From assembly GCA_030268105.1 (NCBI GenBank), contig BSDZ01000028.1, positions 892,001 through 956,000 on the forward strand: a DNA stretch of 64,000 bases, read 5' to 3'. Positions 47,241 to 60,577 of the stretch are shown here, piece by piece (positions within the stretch are counted from its first letter, which is position 1; each line of letters opens with the position of its first letter). This stretch comes from Volvox africanus (lineage: Eukaryota; Chlorophyta; Chlorophyceae; Chlamydomonadales; Volvocaceae). The notes beneath the pieces are model-generated. The model had not been told where the DNA came from. It did no database searches and was given only the letters and a program-made list of their open reading frames with translations. The translations under genes were made by a program, and so were the position numbers.

Positions 47241-50200
47241 GTGGGTCAGTGTGGCAACCAGGTCGGTCAGGCCCTTTTCGAGCGGCTGGCGGTGCAGTCC
47301 GCAGCAGCAGCCGATCGTGCTGCAGACACGGAATTGTTGCGCTGGGGCGCCGATGGCCGCCGCCGTGCCTGCTGCCTGCTAGTGGACACGGAGCCCAAAG
47401 TGGTCAACGCCGTGCTGGCGGCGGATGCAGAGGGTCTATTCAGCAGGAAGCAGTGCTACATGGGTCAGGTGCGTGAGGCACCGTAGGAATGCTGTACGCT
47501 AGTTGGGCCAGTTCTTTCAGCTGTGGCCCGGGGTACGGGCAATACGTTCTAGGAATATTACAATGCGCCACTGCGTTCCGAGTTTACCCGAGGACACCTC
47601 GGGTGGAAGGGGGTGTCATCCCTCAACGTCAGGGAGTTTTGGGGACACCACACCAAAGCTGAGCCCTGGACTGCCGCTCGACATCGTCGTTCATTCACCC
47701 CCCTGGGCGCCGCAGTCAGGCCGCGGCAACAACTGGGCTTTCGGCTACAACCAGCTCAACGTCATCACCAGCTCCGCAGTCACCCGACCCGGATCGCAGC
47801 CTACACGGATTGCCCCCGGCCCCACCACCCTGGGCCCCGCGTGGGTCTCATCAACCGCAACGGAAGACCCCTCTCAGCAGGAGTTCCGGATCCTGGATCA
47901 ACTGTACGACGGCATACGACGCGAGGCGGAAGAGGTGGATAGCTGTCCAAACTTCTTGTTGATCCACTCCCTGGCGGGCGGCTCCGGGTCTGGAATGGGC
48001 AGTCGAGTGCTCGAACACCTGAGGGCGCAGTTCCCGTTGAGCCACATAGCGGCTGCATCCGTTGCGCCTCGGGCTGCCGGCGACACGCCCATGCAGAGCC
48101 TCAACTCCGTCATGGCGTTGTCCTTCCTGCAAGCCTACGCGGATATGGTGCTGCTCTTCAGCAACCAGGTTAGCTATCGAAGGCAGGGGGAAAGAGGGAG
48201 TGAGGTCAGGACGGCAACGTGCAGCGTGCCGTCTGGCCTGTGGCGGATCCAGTCGGGGGACGTGTGCGCGCGTGTCTGTGTGTGTCTGTGTGTGTCTGTG
48301 TGTGCGTGTGTGTGTGTGTGTGTACGTGTCTATGTGTACGTGTCCGCTCATGCACGTGGTGTGTTTTTATCAGGGGCCTCAACGGGGGTGGATGGGTGTC
48401 TCGACTTCTACGGAAGTGGTTTTCCTCGACAACGTGTTCGTTAACGATCGGAGGCATCCTCCGAGGCATGACCTTGCGCGGAAGGCATGCGCCATAGGAC
48501 TTTAGGCAACCGGTGCTTCCGCGACCGTTCCTTTCTGTAGGACCTGATGGATGCCTGTCAGCGGACATCTGTGACGGCGCTGCTTCCCGGCGGACTGGCG
48601 GGAGGCAGCGGCGGAGGCCTTTCGGACATCAACCGGCTCGTGGCGCACAACCTGACCGGCTTCCTGTGGCCCCTGAGTGGCGTGGATGCGCTTGGAGGCG
48701 TGGGCCGCATAAGGGACGCGGTAAGGTGCGGCTGCTGGCGGCGTCGTTGGAAACACAGATGAGGGTACCAGAGAGGATCGCGTGGGAGGACGATGTGACG
48801 GGCCGCTCCGTGTATGAGATTGTTAGGTTCATGAGACCTCTCACTGCCGAAATGGGGCAAGTTATGTTGCGGATAAACCAGTATTCACCACCATTTATAG
48901 CAGACCAGCGGTCATAGCCTTCGCAAGAAGGCCATACGTTCTGAGGCTTGCTAAGGAAGAAGCCGTCGCTTTGTTACACCAGAACTTCACTTCGCCTCCG
49001 GACGACTTGTTGCGGGATGCAGGTAGCGACTGTGGCTGCGGACCCCTGCACCAAGCTGCTGGAGACGTGGACGGTGCACAGCCACCCCAATGTGGCGGTC
49101 ACTGGCTTGTGGGCGGATTCATTGTGCTCACTGGGGTCTCTCATGCCGCGGGCGGATCCTTTGCGCGGCAATGGCCCCATCACCACCGCGGGTGAGTGGG
49201 GGATAGGGAAGTTGGGGGGCGGGTGAAGGAGGTGAAGACGTCACAGGCGGCGTTGCACGGGGAAGGCGGCCTCATGCCCTTTGAGCTGATTGCGTTTGTT
49301 CCGCTTTCCCCACTGGGATTGCTCGGGGCTTCGCCAAGCGAGTTGCCGTCAGGCAGGCAAGCGCAGCCTTGATGGTGGTGGTCCCACTGCCCACCGCCGT
49401 GGCCTGCCATCCAGGTGCGATGCTGCTGGCACGCGGCTACCCGTCTGCGGCCGTACCGCCCAACAGCGCCGGTGGGGTCCACTCCTCGCTATTGGATGCG
49501 TACATCAAATCATTGGGTCCACATGGCGCAGCGCCTACGTTGATTCCTGATGCCAGCCTGGTGCTTCGCTGCGGCCAACTGGGCATTGTGCGGGAAGTGT
49601 GGAAGCCGGGGACGACAGCAGCGGCTTCAGTGCCGATGCCCTCGGGCACAGGCCTGTCGTCCGGGAACAAGCCTTTAGGTAGGTTGTTGTTAGGCTGGGA
49701 GAGGGCAGTAAGCGGCGGAGGTAAATGGGACGGGAGGGCACCAGGAAGGTCAAGCACCAAGACCCAAAGGCGTCTTTGGAAACGGGGCGGTGGGCATTGG
49801 AGTGCGAGAGAGTTCAGCAGCTCCATTGCTGAACCGATACGGTATCGGATCTCGGGAGGGCCGCCGGAGGGGATGCCGATGGTGGCTGGTAGCAATTAGC
49901 TTTTCTTGCGAGTAGTGAGTTGGGCACGCTATGCTGTAGCTGCTTATAAACTACGCGTTCAAAACTTGCGTGCAAATAGCTTTCTTTTCGAATAGCATGT
50001 TCTTGGGGACTCCTTTTCCTCACCATGGTTTCCCTCCTGCACCTCGGCCGGCGAGTCGTAGCCTCGGCGGCGGCGAGCCCCAGCCTGACGGTGGTCAGCA
50101 ACCGCTCCAGCGTCATCGGCCGGCTTGAGGGCACTGTGCAGAGGGCGCTGGCGCTGTGCGACGCGAAGGCCTACCTGCACTGGTGCGTGGCTAAGTCAGT

Positions 50201-50738
50201 TGCCCTAGTCCAGGCTTCGGAGTCCAGGTGAAAACGGTACCACAACGTGCACAGTGGAACGAGACATCCACGTCCTATTCCGAAACCCAGACCGCAATGC
50301 GCTGTGTTCTCATGTGCGTTTCTTGGTGCCGTAACATACTGCCTGCTGCCAAAGCGTTCTTCCGGAATGCGCAAAGACAGAGAAAGACTTACCAGGGCTG
50401 TCAGGAAGGTGTTTTCCGCCATAGAAAGGACCTTCCGCAGGATCATGGTACTCGCGGTGTGCTGCTGCTCTTGACACTACATGTTCAGAGGATGTCATGC
50501 AGTCGCGGTGTTGCGCCTTCCAGCGAGTTCGTTCGGCCATCCGTCCGGCCGTCCGGCCGTCGGTCGGTCCCACCAGTGCCTCCAGGCAGCCTTCCTGACG
50601 TGCCGCCCCTCTTTCCTTACTACGCGCAGGTACGCGCGTCATGGCTGCAGCGTGGAAGCGGTGCGTGAGGCGGCCCATACACTGCTGGACGTGGCGGGGT
50701 GTTACCGACAAGTCCATAGACAGCCATGGGACGGGTAG
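47241..50738 (+). CDS. Delta-type tubulin (basal body/centriole tubulin), first exon not located
   Basis: Delta-tubulin is needed for triplet microtubules of basal bodies (UNI3 in Chlamydomonas). Exons, in phase: 47241-47468, 47716-48168, 48541-48720, 49023-49191, 49286-49678 (acceptor weak), 50056-50182, 50630-50738 (stop TAG). Tubulin landmarks are VGQCGNQVGQALFE, LLVDTEPKVVNAVL, SGRGNNWAFGY and the nucleotide loop SLAGGSGSGMGSRV, a divergent form of GGGTGSG. LSDINRLVAHNLTGFLWP and the terminal LTVVSNRSSVIG, AKAYLHWYARHG and VREAAHTL match delta better than alpha, beta or gamma. Eta-tubulin is the main alternative. A loop of about 40 residues after NNWAFGY is unusual if no intron is hidden there. 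The Met-containing 5' exon was not found. Confidence 0.82.
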
Positions 50739-53564
50739 CATCCCGAGCCGGTTAATGCCGCGTTGCTGCATGTGCCGCATTGCGAAGGTGCGTTGTCCGG
50801 CACCGAGGTGCTTCAGCGTGCGTGAAATCACTGAAAGTGCGAGTTATCCGGAATCTCACGCGAGGGGAGGGAAGAGGGGAGGTTTGAGCAACGTGGCCTG
50901 TGTACACACACACCGTGCTTTGATGTGTAATAGCTGTTATGTACTTAGGTGATTCTGGTATTTTTCAACGGTAGCTTGCGAAGTGTCGGTGCGGGATTGC
51001 CGTAGTCGCGCTGAATTGATCCTGTCTTGTGACCGCGCTTATGCGTCAGACCAGGTTAAGCATAGTCGTGCTTCACGTGGGGGGTGAGTGGGTGCCAGGT
51101 TTTGCTGAACCTGGGCGCCGCAAGCTATTTACCCAAGGCGCCTGGTTGTTAAGGATTGGCGCAACTGCATTTCGCTCAAACAGCTTGGTAGGACGCGAGT
51201 ATTGTAATGGGTACGGATTGACGGTCGAATAGGTGAATCGGTAGTAACATGTTTGCACGGGCGAGCGGTCTAAGGGGGCTCAGGACCGCTGTTGTCACAT
51301 TACAGCACGATCATGATGCGTGACGTGTCATCTAGAGATGGAGTCGTACACCAAAGCAGCATACGGTCGGAGAGTCTAACGCCGGCTCCGCAGTTAAGAG
51401 CTGTTCGGTAGTATGTGGGAGGATGTACAGTAGGTGGAACCTGGCTGAGCTCAGCCCTTGCCTCCACGACGACTCACGACACAGTGCGCATTCGACACGC
51501 TGTGACGGTAACATTTGCTGGGACATGCAGCATCAGCGTGAGGGAATGTCCTGTGGCAATAGTGGTATACGATAATATGATAACACAAGGTGCATCCCGA
51601 ACATTAACTGTCTACCAGTCCCTTGGTAACTTGATTGTTTCCTGGACCATATTAGCGGCGTGCTTACAATTATCCTTGCCGATCCAGAAGTAGCGTGCTT
51701 TGTTCGCGAGTCATTATTGTTAGTTGTCCGCTTGTTAATATGTTCAGGCAGGTTAGTGCTGTGATAAGTTACCCAACAGTTGTGGTTAGTTGCGGTGGCA
51801 ATCCTATATCAGTTGTGGTTAGTGGAAATGTGTGACGCTTCAGATGCCACACGTTGTGCAAGTTCCTGCACGTTGCGCGCTGTGCTGTGACAGTGGGTTT
51901 ACGTGACTCGGGTTGTTTTGGGGAAGGGATAGGGTTGTCTTCAGCTGTCTTGGCTAACAAGACGTTTGCAGTTGACTGCAGCTCATGACAGTTTCAATGC
52001 AGGTTATCTCACCCGCCAGATTTATCGTGATGCAGGAAAGCGGGACATCTTCTCCCTGGAACGCATGGGCTAAGATGGGCTCAAGCGCAACATATGTTGC
52101 TTCACGCCTCTTCATGTGCCAGCCAGGGGACCCCGCATGTGAGCTGTGTGTGACCGGCCGTAGCTGGCTCGGATCCACGTAGCGGCCGTGTAGCGGGCTG
52201 GTTTGGATCGTCTTGGATCCAAAGTACGCTATTGTGAACTCCTGTGGACACGAGCCCACGCCATCCCCACCGCCATCGCCGTGTATGGGGAGTTGCAGAC
52301 GAGACAGGGTAATGCAATCTTCAAATTATAAGGCCAGCCGAATTGCATGTCGAGGCAGTTATATATAATCCTTGGACCCGAAAGGTGTCCAAGATTCTAC
52401 GAGCGCGTCCGTTTGCAATTATGAATTATGGCGAGCTCAAGCGGACATATGATGTACCCATGCTTTCAGGCAGTTCCCATAAAATCGGACGAATTTGGAT
52501 AATTGATTGTTTAAAGTTATTCATTTTTGTAGCTAACGTAGTGGTAAATTTATTCTACTTGGGGCACACCTGCTTCAGTCACTCCTTAAGACAACCTTAG
52601 TAATGCTACCCGATGACGCCCAAAATTTAGGAAAATAGACTTTCTGATTATTAATATTGCTACAGAATACAAGTAATTTGTTATTATTTTGAGATTGTCA
52701 ATATGAATGCCCTAATGTACGCGGGGAACGATTCCTAGTCTCCTACGACGCCAAAATGGGCCGCCTGAGCAAGCAAGGGTGCACGATATCATAATTGCAA
52801 CAAGTGACGACAATGCATCGTTTCGTCCGCGCCATGCTGAGCTGTGATGAGTCAGGAAAGCCCACGCACTACGGGCTGCTGACTTAAACAAGCCGCCAGT
52901 AATCAGGTGAGGTATAGGAATTAATAGTTATGGGGTTGTCTGCTCACCTGCTCGTACCGGCTAAACAGGGGAGCAGGGTCTGCAACTACGCGGTGTGTCC
53001 GTCCGTTTCCGCGGGATGAAGTCAAGTGATCGGGCTCAGTGTTGGCCCCCACCCAAACTAAGTTTAATGGAGTCCAGTCTCTTAACGCGAAGACCCCAGC
53101 ACAGCCTCAGCAGGATAGCAGGACGAAACGGCACCACCGGGAAATAGGCGCCCTTCACGCCGACATCAACCCATTTCAATTACACTCAAGTATCTCACCT
53201 ATCCATCCATGCTGATCAACGCAGTGTACCCTAGCGAGCAGCCACTTCTCGCAGTCGCGCAATCGCAGGCGAACCGGCTAAATCGCTACTCCTGCCTCAC
53301 TCCCCCTTCGCCTCGCTCCTCCCTCACTACTCCCGCCTCGCTCCAACGCTCTCAAGTCAACTGCGGTCCTCGGCAGATGAAGCCGACGTGAGGTAGAAAA
53401 AACAACTGACCCAGTTGCAGGGCCAATGTGACGGCAATGGCGCCTCCTATATTGCTGATGTTATAAGTTCCTCAAGTTGCCTAGGTATATCATAGGCAGC
53501 AGGGGTCAGCAGCATCAAATCCACCACTCCAGGAGCCATCTACATTCCCAGTCACTGCCCACCC
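50739..53564. other. Intergenic, no recognised gene
   Basis: About 2.8 kb between the tubulin stop (+) and the RAD18-like stop (-), so both genes converge here. Open frames are short and without motifs. The second half is AT-richer. Nothing further is supported. Confidence 0.55.
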
Positions 53565-56500
53565 TTAGGTTTTGCTGATATCTGTAAGGTTCTCCACCGT
53601 CCCCGCGGGGCGGTACGGTTGTACCGGGAGCAGCAAGCCCCGCCAACGATTCCCGCCGCTACTACCACCCGGCTCATGACTTCCTTGCTGCCACATCTCC
53701 CCCGGATGGGGTGCGGGTCCAATCCCGCCCAGTGCAGGTCCCGCCATCGTCCATGCAGCAGCCGGGGCTATCCCGTGGGATGTACCGCCCCCTGGCCCGT
53801 ACCCAGAAACAGCTTGCTGTGTCGCCAAGTAGGCTGCGAGGGCCTGCATCGTGCCCCCTCCGTCCCGGCGCCGGCAATCCACCATCTCGTCACTACTGCT
53901 GTTGCCATCGCTGTCGCTTCGCAGCAGCTCTCCCTGCATCTGCGCGCCGTGCTCACCACCACACAGGCCTCCTCCCAAATCGCTGCAGCCGCCGCCGGGG
54001 AGCTGATGCGCCTCTCCAGCTCCTGTCCAACTCGGTACCCGACACCCAACCGTGCCGGCATTCGCACCTACAGCATTGCCTGCGCCGTGCCCGTGACGGA
54101 AGCCGGCGGCGCCTAATTCCACGTGTTCTCCACCCTGCCACCCAACCGTATGCTGCTGTGGCCGCCCCTGCGGCGCCGCCTCCAGCTCCTCCCTCCCCTC
54201 CTCTTCAGAGTCATCAATAGTGATGACTTCCGTCAGCAAGCCATGGACCCCCACCGACTGCACGGGTTGTGGGTCCAACCGGGTAGCGACGGGGCTGCTG
54301 GTGGGAGGCCCCGGTCCCGGAATGGTAGGACCCGTTCTCAGAGCCGCAACCGAGGCTTCAATACCTGCCACGCTTTCTTCTCGTTCCCCAGGAAAAGCTC
54401 CTGCGCCAGCTGGACCTGTGTGAGGGACTGTCACAGGCACCGGCCCCCTGGTTCCCACATCGAGGATCTCGCGCGACGCTGCCCCCTCGTGCTGTCCAAT
54501 GTGCTGCAGCATCCCCCCTGGGCTGGTCCCCTGAGCCTGAAACTGAGGCGGGGCGTGGACGGCCTGTCCTGCTTCCCCAGCAGAGATCTGGACAGACGGC
54601 CCCTGGCCAAGCTCCTCGCAGCCCAGCCCCGGTTGCGCCGTCGCCGCAACTGCGCGTGTGGCGGCCTGCTTTTTCCTTGCCGCCATTTCGGCGTTTATCT
54701 TGGCGGTCTGCTGCGCAATCAACGTCTGCATCCAGCCAGGGGCTTCCGGCGGCAGCCTGGAAGCGTAGGAGGAACGTAGAGGAGCGGTCTCAATTGTACC
54801 AAAACACGGACGCCAGGAGGGGGAGAGAACTGAGACTTATCAAAGTTATGTGGGCAGTAACAGACAAGAAATGCGTGGAGCGTATTCTAATTGGGTGTCA
54901 GCGGGGTCTGAGTGACCAGGCTGGGGATAGGAGGCAGCGGTCCAGGACACCCAAGTCCATGAATGGTGATAGACACGAGACAGCGCGTGGAATGAGAACG
55001 GGCTTTGCAGCCAACAAAGTGGACAACAGAAGATTCTGCAGCGTTCGGAGACTGATGCAAAAAATGATACAGGAGATGCACATGGCATTGACTGGGCTAG
55101 GGAGGGAGGACGGGTTGGGGTTGCGAGCACAGCGCTATGTTCGCGTGCGTGCGTGTACAGGTACGGGTATGCGCCTGCTACGTTGATTGTCGGTGCTAAA
55201 GCTGCTTTCTGTGTTATTCGCAGAGGTTCCCGGAGGCCCACCTTCTGGCCCTTTCGGCCTGCTGCTCCTGCCTCAAAAAGATCGGCAAGAGCTGCTTTGT
55301 GCTCTTGGTGCTGCACCGGTCCCTTTCCGTCTGTAGGAAGCTCCGATACTTGTTGTACATGTCAGCCATTTCCTGACCAAGGGAGACACAAGAGAGAAAG
55401 TGGGAAGAAACGTGAAGAGAAAACAGGGAACAGGCTGGTTGAGACGTGTGAATCATATCTGTAGACCTATGAAACAAGTCCCATAGTTGCAATATGCCAT
55501 ACAATATGCTGAAAACACGACACAGGTGGTAACCTTCCCTGCAATCATCACCAACAGCCAGGATCTGAATCCCGATAAACAACGCCCCCGCCAACTGACA
55601 CGCATACACACTCCATTGGGTCTGATTTAGTACCGCATTTCCACATTTACGTCCCCTGCTCCCTTCCCATATACCATTAGAAAGGTGAAGACAAGATAGA
55701 GCGCACTCCGTACCTGCTTATCGCCACCAACCATCAGCCCGCAATCCTTCACAATCTTCCTGCGAATGCGGAGACAAAGCAACATGGCGCACTAAATAGT
55801 GTAAATAACGCGTCCGTGATTGCTCGCGATTGACTGTTTCAGTGCAGTGCAGTGCAACACAAGTGCTGCTATTGGTGCTACTACTTATACAACAACTACT
55901 ACTACGATTACGGCTGCTGCTATATTACAGTGTTACTGCAGCTACCTGACAGTCATTGAAGACAACCTCACGCCATCAACCGAGCGAAGAACATACATAC
56001 AGACAGGTAAAGGCGAACAAAGCATGTTGATGTGGCTCCATCCTAACCACACGTCCGGGACTGGGCCCACCGCCCAACCCGACAGACCGCACCCACAACA
56101 CATGAAACAAGTAGCAACCCACTTTGCATCTTTAAGACTCATAGCATGGAAATTCCGCGCTGGTGGGACCTGGATGTCCACCTTGGGTGCCGCATTTGCC
56201 GGGCCCCTACCCTGCAGCATAGCCGATGATGCCGCAGGCGCTGCAGGCCCTGATGTTGCCGCAGGTGTGGCGGCGGCCGTCGCGAGCGCTGCCGCGGGTG
56301 CCCGCACGGACTCCAACGCTCTGTTGGCCCCGGTCTCCGGCCGGCCTGTGCTAGCAACGCCGCGAGCGCTCTGCCCTCTGGCCCCGGTCGTGATTCCAGA
56401 TATCACGTTCGCCCCGGCCGAGCTTCCATGTCCCGCGCCCCCTAATCCTTTCCTCAAAAGGCAAATTTCGACATGAGCCTGCAGCTGTCCGATGGGGTAC

Positions 56501-57971
56501 CGCGAGCCGCACATTGGGCAGTCCTGCATGCCTTCGGCCGCTGCCGCAGCCGCCACCGGGACCGCCACAACTGGCGCTACCGAAGGTCCGTCCGCTTCGG
56601 AGGCGACGGGCAGCCCCGACGGCGGCCCAGTGTCATTGCAGCCGGCAACGCTTGCGGGGCCGGTCTTAGCCGGCCGGCCCGGGTCACGACCGCGCTTTCG
56701 TCCTTGAGACGCGCCGTTGAACAGCTGGTTGCCGCTTACCCTGACGGCGGCTCCTCTTTGGCGGCTGCTGCGCCCCGATCCCAAGCTGTAATCATAGTCA
56801 TCATCATTGTCGTCGGCATCATCCGTGCATGTGTAGTCTGCGTCCCCGCCGTCATCGCTGTGGGAGCTGGAGGACAACGCATCATTCTTCATCATATCAT
56901 TGCCGTGAAGGGACGCAGAGCCGCCACCGCCGCCACTGCTGCGATACTCGTAGGCACCGCCACGAGTACGGGTACTGACACAGTCGTTGGTAACAGAGCC
57001 AGGATCACACCTCATCCTCTTAGCTCTATGCCGTGTTCCTAAACCAGAGTTGCCGCTATTCGGGGACGGTACATCCACCGCGTTAGCAACACCGGCGAGA
57101 TGATCACTGTCATCTTTGAGCGGGCCACTTTCCGGGCCACCGACAGCTAGGGATGGCAGTGGAGGAGAGGGTCCCTCATCCAACAAATCGCTGTGCTGCA
57201 GGCCCATGCCACATCGTTGCAACGACCTGCTTGGCGCCTGAGCCGAAGTTTTCGGCGAGTCATCCGCGATGCCATCCCCAGCATGTTGGCTGGCATTGGC
57301 GGCAGCCGCTGTAGCAGAGGTAGCCGCGATGGTAGCGGTGTGGAGGGCTGAATGATTGACCAGCTGTGCCCGTAGCGCCAGAACCTCCTGCTCCGCTACG
57401 GCTGCTCGAACCTCAGCCGCTTGCGCCTTAAGTCGGAGGGCATCCACTGCAGCTGCGGCGGCAGGGAAGACTAACACTGCCTTGCGCATCGCTGCCACCG
57501 GCCGCAACGCAGCAGTGCTGCTTGGATCCCGGCATGTTGGACAGATCTGTTTTTGATTTTTTGAATGGGCGTAGCCAAAAGACGGCCTGATGCAGCCGGA
57601 GCAAACTGCGACGTTTGGGGGAAAGGCAACATCGCCACGCTGGGTAATTAAAAACGCAGTAACGAGCGGGCAATCACGATGCACCGCTACCAGCATTTGT
57701 CCATAAGCTGATATCTTCCCATTCCGCGTTGCTTCGTGAGCTATGCATGGAACAAGTGTGCGAGATGGTCGTGGCCGAGCCTCTTGAATAGTCGGCAACA
57801 CCGGTACCATGAAACCGCCGTTCTTACGCTTAAACAATCCGTGACAAACTTACATACATGACCGCAATCCAGCGACACTGGTCCGTCAAAAAGTTGCTTG
57901 CAAATTGGGCAAGCCAGCTCCTCAGCCAACGCGGCAAGCTCAGGCGGTGGATTGAAATTCGTGTCATCCAT
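53565..57971 (-). CDS. RAD18: RAD18-like E3 ubiquitin ligase (post-replication repair)
   Basis: RAD18 monoubiquitinates PCNA with RAD6 to allow translesion synthesis. Five minus-strand exons, 57971-57854, 57605-56123, 55759-55714, 55372-55242 and 54756-53565, join perfectly in phase to 989 aa, about twice the usual size. Order: N-terminal RING (residues about 21-66: CPICKQLFDGPVSLDCGHVF, then CSGCI and CPTCR); a long Ala/Ser/Asp-rich low-complexity spacer; a UBZ4-type zinc finger near residue 400 (CPMCGSRYPIGQLQAHVEIC); a SAP domain near 525-560 (SLKDAKKIVKDCGLMVGGDK); then MYNKYRSFL, as in RAD18 after SAP. RING-UBZ-SAP is diagnostic. The 1.2 kb last exon is a low-complexity extension with a SUMO-interaction-like ITIDDSEEE near residue 771. 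Confidence 0.9.
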
Positions 57972-60577
57972 CCGCTGTCCCTGATAATAAAATACTAGGA
58001 CAGGAAGTAAGTGATATCCTCAAAAAGGTGATCCCAACGTACGTAAAACCCCGCCTAATGACATTTCAAACGACTCCAATCCGACCTGGAAAAACACTAC
58101 TGCATTCAAATACTACGCCTAGTTGATGTTCTTAGGTTTATGCATGTCCTATGATCATGCCCTGCCAAATTGCAATAGTACGACTTTGGGTTCCAAACGT
58201 TCGTTGAGCCTAACTACTTCTTTATCGAGAGCAGTCGCAAATTCCAGAATCGGAATGTCAATGTCTAGGAAAGTCAAGTTGCTGGAGTGTAACGTCTGTT
58301 AAACGTTAGCATTTCGTAGTTACATAAACGTATCCGGTGGTCTTGTCGTCGGCCAAAATTGTGTTGCCGTCCGCTTGGAATGACATATAAGACGGAAGAA
58401 GAAAGCCATCATCCAGCTCAGTTACCAGCAGAGTTCACTGACCCCTGGTTACCAGGGCATACAAGGTGAGATATCAACCTTAAACAGGGTTCTGGTCTTG
58501 AGTGAAGCAACGACAGCAAGGATGTCCGATTCACCATACCCTACCACAGTCCCCAGCTATGATCAGTGTGGCCTCGCCTTTCCGGTTATTTTCGATGTAC
58601 TAATTTGCATGCGGGGGCATCCTGCATTCTCAGACGCTTCCCAGGAAAGTGTGACGACATTCTGTGTGTGCATCTAAGACTGTCGGAAGCATCGCATGGC
58701 CCCATGTTGCATTTTTAACGGGGAGAAGCTCTGAGGCAATCAAAGATTTACAATCTAGGCTTACTGCATCTTCCAATCCTAAGTCTGGGTGAGAAAGAAA
58801 CGACAGGCTTGCGATGCACTTGTAGTCGCTCCGCTTTGATAAGAGCTTGCAAGACCATGGCTGCTGGAGGATGATGGATTGGGGAGTAGTTATCTAAATA
58901 GTCCGGCAGTATGGAGTAGTTATCTCACGGGTCAGATAGTATATGAGAAATATACTGCCGAGAGTGAGATAGCAGGGTACGGCTGTCTGTTGCTGGACGA
59001 GGCAGCGGACGAGTGAGGGCAGAAGGCCCGAACGATCCAGGCTCCGCCAGCGGGAAAGAGGCCACAAACCCAATCCCACAATGCCGTTAAGGTCCTTTAA
59101 GGTACGTCCTACCGTACCTGTTAACTATTACTCACCATCTTCATGATTATGTTACAGTAATATTGCCCATATCATCCGACCTTTGGAACTTATGTGTTAC
59201 GTTCTGATGTAATGCTCGTTTAGCTAGCGCGCAATGTCGTATATCCATACTCGCTATCAACAATTTACCGATTACCGGCAACCAGGGTCGAGAATGCCTT
59301 GGCGATTATTGCAAGGTGAGCGCATGACAGCGCAGGTGTTCCTGCTGGAGGTAAGGTAAGCCTGCGACCGGGTGACCTGAGTAGACACGAGACTAACACG
59401 TAACAGAGACAAAGCAGCTAGATGCTAGGGAGAAATAACTTTGCAGCAAAATTTGAATTGATTTTTATACCGTAAATATATGGGATTTTCCCTTAATATT
59501 GTGCTCGTTCTATCGAGCGTTTTCACGGCGTCCAGCGTTTTCACACCATAGCTCTCAGTATAGCTGACATTATGAAAATTGTGCGCCCCATTTGGTCATG
59601 GTCCTCCTTCTTGCCAGGCTAAAGCAAATACACCTGGGGCACATGCTAGCCCTTAATGCGTACACGTGTCCGTTGCGGTCATGTTGGTCATGCCCTTCCT
59701 TCCGGTCGATAGTTGTTGGAACCGATCGTGATACAGCCCATACGTCCCTGCATGTCATATTCTAATTGCATAGTCTGCTTCTTAATGTTTTATCAGAACA
59801 TCATCGCTAGTTTGGCCGTCCAGCAAATTGTCTCGTGGACCTGCTTTGCCGTATGTATCCCTGCACTCGATCGGCACAGCGAGGAACGGAAGTCACTTTG
59901 TGACTTTACTATGAATAGCTCCCCAAGAGCTCTTTGTAAAGGCCCTAGGCATAGGTCTCTTCGGGCTATGTCGGGCTCTAAAGCCACTCCCCGTGGTTGG
60001 ACGAGACGTTGACGAGATGAATCGCGGCCGGTCACAATGTCAGACCAGGTTCACGATGCGTCGATGCCCACCACTAGACTGAATTCTTATTTGTTTTGAT
60101 TTTTGCTCAATGCATAGCTCTTGCATACACGCCCGACTACGCACGACCCAATGTTATATGGCAGTTCACTTCAAAACAATCTGGGGCCACGTCTAATATT
60201 TCAAGATGTGTGATAGGGTCCAAATTATGATATATTGTTAATAATATCGATGTTGGTATGGGATAATCGGGTGGACAACGCTGAGGGTGTTTAAAGGCGG
60301 CAGGACACCCTCAGCCATGGACAGCGTTGCAGTGCAAAGTGCACCCTTCAGTGATTTATTAATTCTTCATGGGTGAGTTGCTCGGAGCAGTCAATTCTTG
60401 AGCTGCAGGGAAGAAATAGGTGTGCCGCCGCGGCACATAGCAGCGCGTTTTGCCCTCTTATCGTGTGGAAGCATCACAGCTGCACCTGCACACCGCACAC
60501 GATGGGTTGTCATGAGTGGGAACCGGACGAAGGGTTCCGCGCACCTATCACGTGCTCGTCTTTTCGGCCTTTCGCAG
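57972..60577. other. Intergenic between RAD18-like gene (-) and AMT (+)
   Basis: About 2.6 kb with divergent genes on either side. It contains a dispersed repeat copy at about 58880-59060. No open frame has motif or splice support. The missing first exon(s) of AMT probably lie in the right part. Confidence 0.55.
58880..59060. repeat. Dispersed repeat copy B
   Basis: ATGGAGTAGTTATCTCACGG near 58910, then GTCAG, AGTATATGAGAAATATACTG and a region with GGGTACGGC and TGCTGGACGAG. In reverse complement this follows the copy at 40265-40420 with scattered substitutions (roughly four of five bases the same by eye over about 80 bp). The GC-rich hairpin part is rearranged. Confidence 0.7.

Noticed and set aside
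53619..54779. Long plus-strand frames opposite the RAD18-like last exon and spacer
   Set aside because: Antisense to a GC-rich coding exon whose five-exon model closes perfectly in phase.
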